A stretch of DNA of 64,000 nucleotides, from the NCBI RefSeq assembly GCF_031846185.1, contig NZ_JAVRIF010000002.1, positions 186,001 through 250,000 of the forward strand, read 5' to 3'. Below the pieces are notes generated by a model. That model made no database searches and had not been told where the DNA came from. It saw only the letters and a list, made by a program, of their open reading frames with translations. This document shows, piece after piece, positions 59,602-64,000 of this stretch. Made by a program: the position numbers and the translations under genes. The stretch is from Thalassotalea_H castellviae. GTDB taxonomy: Bacteria; Pseudomonadota; Gammaproteobacteria; Enterobacterales; Alteromonadaceae. Numbering within the stretch: the first letter of the stretch is position 1; each line of letters starts with the position of its first letter.

Positions 59602-60066
59602 GTGTTTAAAATTAAACTTGATGATTTATCAGGTAAGGAAATATTTGCCCTTATTCAGGAACACCTTGAAGATATGAAGGCAACATCCCCACCAGAAAGT
59701 AAGCATGCCTTCGATCTAGATGGATTAAAAGATTCATCTGTTAAGTTTTGGACTATCTGGGATGGTAAAGAGTTAGCCGGTTGTGGTGCGTTTAAAATAT
59801 TGGATTCTGAGCACGCAGAGATAAAATCTATGCGAACTTCAAATCAATACCAGAATAAAGGTGTTGCTTCTAAATTACTGGTTCATATTATCGAACAAGC
59901 AAAGCTATTTGGTTTAAAAAAGTTAAGCTTAGAAACTGGTTCAATGGACTATTTTATTCCAGCTCATGGTTTATATAAAAAACATGGGTTTTCTTTCTGT
60001 GGTCCATTTTCTAATTATATTGCAGATCCTAATAGTAAATTTATGTCCTTGGATTTAGTTGGGTGA
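59602..60066 (+). CDS. GNAT acetyltransferase in a probable lone gene cassette
   Basis: A 154-residue GNAT protein. It has the strand-loop TIWDGKELAGCGAFKILDSEHAEIKSMRTS followed by the CoA loop YQNKGVASKLLVHII, and ends HGLYKKHGFSFCGPFSNYIADPNSKFMSLDL. A perfect AAGGAGG 4 nt upstream of GTG 59602 sets the start. GNATs are common integron cargo. The gene fills almost exactly the interval between a GTTAGGTTAC and a GTAACCTAAC, as a captured cassette would. Substrate unknown. Confidence 0.8.
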   Translation: MFKIKLDDLSGKEIFALIQEHLEDMKATSPPESKHAFDLDGLKDSSVKFWTIWDGKELAGCGAFKILDSEHAEIKSMRTSNQYQNKGVASKLLVHIIEQAKLFGLKKLSLETGSMDYFIPAHGLYKKHGFSFCGPFSNYIADPNSKFMSLDLVG

Positions 60067-60070
60067 AGTT

Positions 60071-60100
60071 GTAACCTAACAAGCAATCCAGCAGGACAAC
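60071..60100 (+). other. left part of an attC-like site after the GNAT gene
   Basis: GTAACCTAAC at 60071-60080 contains an RYYYAAC core (ACCTAAC) and is followed by AAGCAATCCAGCAGGACAACG, close to the usual start of attC/VCR-like sites. The right half with a GTTRRRY partner is not convincing (a GTTAAGT at 60149-60155 is inside the hemerythrin gene), so the site appears truncated. Confidence 0.45.
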
Positions 60101-60129
60101 GAATCCATTTTATTGATAGTCAGCAGGTA

Positions 60130-60696
60130 TTATTTTACACCGCACTGAGTTAAGTGTTTTGTGTAGGCTTTATCAGTTCCGTTTATATGATTAATCAACC
60201 AATTGGTTAAAAACTGACTAATTTCTTCTAGCGCTTCATGACCTTTGTCAATGTAGAGATCTTCGAATTTTTCTACTTGTTCAAACATTTTTTTATGTTC
60301 TGCTTTATGCTCAACTACATCAGGATAATGATGCTTTAGCATTAACGCTTCTTCACGATCAAAATGATATTTGGTATAAGCGATTAACTCATCTAATGCT
60401 TCACGTTCAAAACTTTCACTCATGGCAAAATCGTATGCTGTGATAAATTTATTTAATAAGTCAATCAGGGTTTTATGATCTTGATCTAAACTTTCTATAC
60501 CAACGCTATATTCCTCTTTCCACACAATTTTTTTTTCTTCTCTACGTGTTCTATCTAGCATAGGAATAAGCAATAACACGGCAATTAACAACCAAGAAAC
60601 AGGATTGGTGATGCTCGATAAAAAACCAAGGAAAATGGCAACTATGATCAATCCAATAATAGCGGCATACAGTAAGGATTTTTGACGATTATTCAT
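60130..60696 (-). CDS. membrane-anchored bacteriohemerythrin
   Basis: A 188-residue protein with two N-terminal membrane helices (about 8-27 and 32-47) and a C-terminal hemerythrin domain. All seven diiron ligands can be read: H74, H111, E115, H130, H134, H170 and D175, in the right spacing (HxxxE, HxxxH, HxxxxD). Such proteins bind O2 or NO at a di-iron site. It is divergent from nirS and shares its upstream region with an FNR-type site, so it may handle oxygen or NO at the membrane. Confidence 0.92.
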   Translation of the reverse strand: MNNRQKSLLYAAIIGLIIVAIFLGFLSSITNPVSWLLIAVLLLIPMLDRTRREEKKIVWKEEYSVGIESLDQDHKTLIDLLNKFITAYDFAMSESFEREALDELIAYTKYHFDREEALMLKHHYPDVVEHKAEHKKMFEQVEKFEDLYIDKGHEALEEISQFLTNWLINHINGTDKAYTKHLTQCGVK

Positions 60697-60861
60697 AAAA
60701 TGTTTCCAAAAAAGTTGTAGAAGCGGTTTAGTAAAAATATAAAAGTACGATGTGTCTATTCTGAATAGTCTATACCGAAAGCATGCTCATTCGTTTAAAA
60801 ATCCATCATTTATTGACCTCAATCAAGTTGTAAATCACTTCCGTTTAATATTTTTAAAAAC

Positions 60862-60875
60862 TTGATCTGCATCAG
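60862..60875. promoter_or_regulatory. FNR/DNR-type site between hemerythrin and nirS
   Basis: TTGATCTGCATCAG matches TTGAT-N4-ATCAA at 9 of 10 fixed positions. It is 130 bp upstream of the nirS start and 166 bp upstream of the divergent hemerythrin start. FNR, DNR or NnrR control of nirS is standard in denitrifiers. Confidence 0.6.
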
Positions 60876-61004
60876 GTTTTCAGATTGGTAATTCCCCGAT
60901 AGTTACGTTTATTTACAGATTAAAAATATTATCAATCAAGATAATTTCAATCTGAAAATTCCTTTTAAACACTAAATTAGAAATTAAACATCTGGAGAAA
61001 ACCG

Positions 61005-62633
61005 ATGAAAACAATAAAGTATGGCCTTTCAGCGATAAGCTTAGCTATTGGTTTAGCTGCAAGTGGTATCAGTCTGTCGGTTTCAGCAACCGAGCCAACA
61101 CTCTCTGAAACTGATTTTGATAAAGCAAAGCTACAGTACTTCCAACGTTGTGCAGGTTGCCACGGTACATTACGTAAAGGTGCAACCGGTAAAAACCTAG
61201 AACCCGAAAACACAATAAAGAAAGGGCAAAAACGCCTAGAAAAAATTATTGCATACGGTACTGAAGGTGGCATGAATAACTTTGATGATTTGTTCACAAA
61301 AGAAGAAATCACCAACATGGCAACCTTTATTCAAATGACACCACCTGTTCCACCAGAAATGTCCTTAGAACAAATGCGCTCACACACAAAACAGTATGTT
61401 GATCCAAAAGATTATCCAAGCAAACCTATGCACGGCTTAAATTGGGAAAATTTCTTTGTTGTCATTGAACGGGATGCCGGTAAAGCTGCGATCATCGATG
61501 GCGATACTAAAAAAATCGTCAAACACATTGATACCGGTTATGCCGTTCATGTAATTAAAGGTACTGAGCATCATAAAGTGGATCATGCAAAAGACGTTGG
61601 CCGCTTTTGGTACACCATAGGTCGTGACGGAAAAGTCAATAAAATAGACTTATGGCAAACGCCTGACAACATGTTAGTAGCTGAAACTAAAATGGCATAT
61701 GACGCGCGTGATATCGCTGTGTCTGGCGACGGTAAATATGTTATCGCCGGCGGATACTGGCCGGCTCACTTTGTTATTATGGATGCGGTAACATTAAACC
61801 CACTTAAAGTAGTTTCAACCCGTGGTTACAACACCAAAGGTGAGTTTATTAACGAAGCTCGTGTTGCGGCAATTTATACTGCGCCCAATACCTCTTCTTT
61901 TATTGTTGCCGTGAAAGAAACCGGGCAAATGTTACAAGTTGATTATAACGACTTAGACAACTTAACGATCACCAGTATCGCTTCTGCCGAATTTTTACAT
62001 GATGGTTTCTTTGATCCAACAGGTCGTTACTTCCAAATTGCAGCCAATGCGTCAAATGCAATGGTGGTGGTTGATACGCAAGATAGAGCACTCGAAAAAA
62101 TCATTCCTGTAGATTCGCTCCCTCATCCTGGACCTGGTGCTAATTGGGTTGACGAAGAATGTGGTTCAGTTGCGGGCACAACTCATTTAGGAGTTGGTTT
62201 AGTATCTGTTTGGGGTAATGACCCTATGGGTAACCCAGATCAAGCGTGGAAACTTTGTTATGAAGTTGAAACAGATGGCGCTGGTGTGTTTATTCGTACT
62301 CACGAAAACTCTGACTATGTTTGGGCTGATCAGTTAAAACACCCTGAGCCAGAAATTCAACAATCCGTACAAGTATTCGATAAGAAAACACGTGAGATTG
62401 TTAAAACTATTCGTGTTACTGAAGAGGAAGGTAAAGCCGCGCTTCATATGGAGTTTAACAAAGGTGGCACTGAGGTTTGGGTTTCTGTTTGGAACCGCAA
62501 AGACGCTAAAAACCCTACTGGTGAAATCGTTGTCTATGATGCAAAAACCCTTAAAGAGAAAGCACGTATTAAAGGTTTAACAACACCAACAGGTAAGTTC
62601 AACGTTTATAACCGTATGAACCACAAAACCTAA
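61005..62633 (+). CDS. nirS: cytochrome cd1 nitrite reductase NirS
   Basis: Periplasmic NO-forming nitrite reductase, 542 residues. The signal peptide ends near SVSA (residue 28). The N-terminal cytochrome c domain has heme motif C49-A-G-C52-H53. An eight-bladed d1 propeller follows. The d1 axial histidine corresponds to H182 (GYAVHV), and the two active-site histidines to H374 (LPHPG) and H394 (TTHLG); these are matched to the classical enzyme from memory. The end PTGKFNVYN is typical. GGAG is 7 nt upstream. No heme d1 genes are in the window. Confidence 0.93.
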   Translation: MKTIKYGLSAISLAIGLAASGISLSVSATEPTLSETDFDKAKLQYFQRCAGCHGTLRKGATGKNLEPENTIKKGQKRLEKIIAYGTEGGMNNFDDLFTKEEITNMATFIQMTPPVPPEMSLEQMRSHTKQYVDPKDYPSKPMHGLNWENFFVVIERDAGKAAIIDGDTKKIVKHIDTGYAVHVIKGTEHHKVDHAKDVGRFWYTIGRDGKVNKIDLWQTPDNMLVAETKMAYDARDIAVSGDGKYVIAGGYWPAHFVIMDAVTLNPLKVVSTRGYNTKGEFINEARVAAIYTAPNTSSFIVAVKETGQMLQVDYNDLDNLTITSIASAEFLHDGFFDPTGRYFQIAANASNAMVVVDTQDRALEKIIPVDSLPHPGPGANWVDEECGSVAGTTHLGVGLVSVWGNDPMGNPDQAWKLCYEVETDGAGVFIRTHENSDYVWADQLKHPEPEIQQSVQVFDKKTREIVKTIRVTEEEGKAALHMEFNKGGTEVWVSVWNRKDAKNPTGEIVVYDAKTLKEKARIKGLTTPTGKFNVYNRMNHKT

Positions 62634-62656
62634 TCAACATTTAAACTATTGATTAT

Positions 62657-62696
62657 GCGAGCATAATGCATTGTAAACATTATGCTCGCGCTTTTT
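62657..62696 (+). terminator. terminator between nirS and the NirT-like gene
   Basis: A perfect 12-bp stem, GCGAGCATAATG (62657-62668) with its reverse complement (62678-62689), 9-nt loop, then GCTTTTT. It sits 24 bp past the nirS stop and only about 25 bp before the next ATG, so the downstream gene would be made at lower level by read-through. Confidence 0.85.
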
Positions 62697-62720
62697 CGCT
62701 TTATGCTAAACGAGTTAATT

Positions 62721-64000
62721 ATGGTTAATTTAGAAAACAAACCCAGCTTTTGGTCTCGAAGACTCATTTTAGGGACAACTGTCGCCGGAGCCGTGCTCTT
62801 TTTTGTTGTCGGTATTATTTTCTGGGGTGGTTTTAACACCGCGATGGAAGCGACAAATACCACAGAATTTTGTATTGGTTGCCATGAAATGGAAGACAAT
62901 GTTTATCAAGAATACCAACCCACAATTCACTACTCAAATAGAACAGGCGTAAGAGCCGGTTGTCCTGATTGTCATGTTCCAAGGCCTTGGATCCATAAAG
63001 TTGTTCGTAAAATTCAAGCATCTAAAGAAGTCTTTTCTTGGTTAACGGGCAAATTAGACACTAAAGAAAAATTTAATGAACATCGCTTTGAACTAGCACA
63101 AAGTGTATGGAAAGCTATGAAAACAACTGATTCACGTGAATGTAGAAACTGTCATAACTTTGAATCAATGAACCCAGAATTCCAAAAACCTCGCGCTCGC
63201 AAACAACATTTAAACGCCTTTGAAACTGGGCAAACTTGTATCGATTGCCACAAAGGTATTGCTCATCACAACGTTCGAGACCAGTTAACGGATGAAGCGT
63301 TAGAAGCGATTGAAGCACCTAACCCGGAATATATTCGTGAAGTACCTCAATTATATTTAGAAGGTCTAGCGCGTGTTGAGGCCAAAGAGGCAAAAGAAGC
63401 AGCAGAATTAAAAGCGGCTAAAGCCGCCGAAAAAGTAAAAATTGAAGAAAAAATAGCGCAAGCAGTGAATGCAGCATTACAAAAAGCAAAAAGCCCTGCC
63501 CCCGTAAATCTTATTGCAGATGAGTCGAACAAGCAAAGCAACCCAGACTGGCAAATTAATTGGTCAAAAGCTCAATCAACGGATATCAGTGTTTTTTATC
63601 CAGGTACTGCCTCATTAGAGTGGATACTTGGTAGAAAACATGGTGGTAAACGAGCCTTTACTAAAGGTGATAGATGCGTTGAATGTCATGGTGAAGAAAT
63701 TGCTGATATCGGTGAAAACATCGTGTCGGGGAAAAGTGAAAAAGACTTAGAGCCTAACGTAATACCAGGAAAACGCGGTAGCTTTCCGGTCACAATAGAA
63801 GCAAGTCACGACAATGAAAACCTTTACTTAAGATTTAGTTGGAGTGAAACCGAACACGCGCCTGTGCCTTTTGTCGAAGGTGGAAAGATGGATCCTGACA
63901 ACCCAATGAAACTTGCTTTCATGTTAGCGACTGATGATGTTGAATATGCAGATAGAGCTGGTTGTTGGGCAACTTGCCATGCAGACGCCAACTCAATGCC
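62721..64000 (+). CDS. NapC/NirT-type multiheme cytochrome c fused to an EB_dh-like domain (cut by window end)
   Basis: Open from ATG 62721 to the last base, 426 codons, so the C-terminus is missing. One membrane anchor (residues about 17-38) precedes a NapC/NirT tetraheme domain. Its hemes are at C51-x2-CH, C81-x2-CH, C141-x2-CH and C173-x2-CH. A Lys/Ala/Glu-rich helical linker covers about 217-258. A fifth CxxCH (C319) and a C415-x3-CH follow in a domain resembling the heme-binding subunit of ethylbenzene dehydrogenase (LYLRFSW..., RAGCWATCHADA). It probably carries quinol electrons toward NirS. An upstream in-frame ATG (62703) lacks a ribosome site. Confidence 0.85.
   Translation, partial: MVNLENKPSFWSRRLILGTTVAGAVLFFVVGIIFWGGFNTAMEATNTTEFCIGCHEMEDNVYQEYQPTIHYSNRTGVRAGCPDCHVPRPWIHKVVRKIQASKEVFSWLTGKLDTKEKFNEHRFELAQSVWKAMKTTDSRECRNCHNFESMNPEFQKPRARKQHLNAFETGQTCIDCHKGIAHHNVRDQLTDEALEAIEAPNPEYIREVPQLYLEGLARVEAKEAKEAAELKAAKAAEKVKIEEKIAQAVNAALQKAKSPAPVNLIADESNKQSNPDWQINWSKAQSTDISVFYPGTASLEWILGRKHGGKRAFTKGDRCVECHGEEIADIGENIVSGKSEKDLEPNVIPGKRGSFPVTIEASHDNENLYLRFSWSETEHAPVPFVEGGKMDPDNPMKLAFMLATDDVEYADRAGCWATCHADANSM

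Noticed and set aside
60149..60155. GTTAAGT as the right core of the 3' attC
   Set aside because: It fits GTTRRRY but lies inside the hemerythrin coding sequence and the interval does not fold like attC, so it is probably chance.
63347..63541. 64-codon minus-strand frame near the window end
   Set aside because: It is antisense to the Lys/Ala-rich linker of the NirT-like cytochrome, whose frame stays open to the window end with CxxCH motifs.
1..64000. CRISPR array, insertion sequence, prophage or rRNA operon
   Set aside because: No regularly spaced repeats, transposase, integrase, phage genes or rRNA sequence were seen on either strand.

Overview
The window reads as a chromosomal segment of a marine, AT-rich gammaproteobacterium. 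The Alteromonadales, and the Colwelliaceae in particular (Colwellia/Thalassotalea type), are the best guess. That placement is inferred from gene content and order: a polar-flagellum gene set with FlgO, FlgP and FlgT, the tkt-epd-pgk-fba block, and EttA next to GcvR and Ppk/Ppx. No rRNA or marker-gene comparison was possible.

Region 1 (1-17.8 kb, mostly + strand) makes and attaches a nonulosonic acid, almost certainly pseudaminic acid, to flagellin. A tight operon holds pseB, pseC, an aldo/keto reductase, an SpsF-type cytidylyltransferase, a class III aminotransferase, a PseG-PseH fusion and pseI. Next comes a divergent pair: a B12-binding radical SAM enzyme (-) and a 2-oxoglutarate oxygenase/GSCFA fusion (+). 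Each has a good sigma54 -24/-12 element. Then fliD, fliS, fliT and a Maf-type (DUF115) flagellin glycosyltransferase follow, starting from a sigma28 promoter. A FemAB/GNAT-like acyltransferase closes the block.

Region 2 (17.8-39.5 kb, mostly - strand) is the flagellar rod, hook and filament cluster. It holds flaG, three flagellins, flgL, flgK, flgJ, flgI, flgH, flgG, flgF, then flgE, flgD, flgC, flgB with cheR and cheV. After these come flgA-flgM-flgN (+), flgO-flgP (-) and flgT (+). Promoters read by eye fit the usual polar-flagellum hierarchy. Sigma54 elements precede flgF, flgB, flgO, flgT, the middle flagellin and possibly flgA. Sigma28 elements precede fliD, flgM and the two outer flagellins. 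Between flagellins 2 and 3 lies an unannotated + strand unit: a sigma54 element, about 200 nt without a convincing gene, then a hairpin terminator.

Region 3 (39.5-56.2 kb) is housekeeping. It holds tRNA-Arg(CCT), a 44-codon membrane peptide gene with its own terminator, tkt, epd, pgk, fba, mscS, a DUF481 outer-membrane protein, a GNAT protein, a GAF protein, a 54-codon gene, ettA, a PilZ protein, gcvR, ppk1 and ppx.

Region 4 (56.2-64 kb) is accessory and linked to low oxygen. It holds a heme-type TonB receptor and a cytochrome cd1 nitrite reductase (nirS), each downstream of an FNR/DNR-like palindrome. It also holds a DUF6868 membrane protein, a GNAT gene inside what looks like a fossil integron cassette, a membrane-anchored hemerythrin, and a NapC/NirT-type multiheme cytochrome fused to an ethylbenzene-dehydrogenase-like domain that runs off the window end.

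The least familiar parts are the radical SAM plus oxygenase/GSCFA pair wired to sigma54, the sigma54-driven intergenic transcript between flagellin genes, and the cassette remnant.
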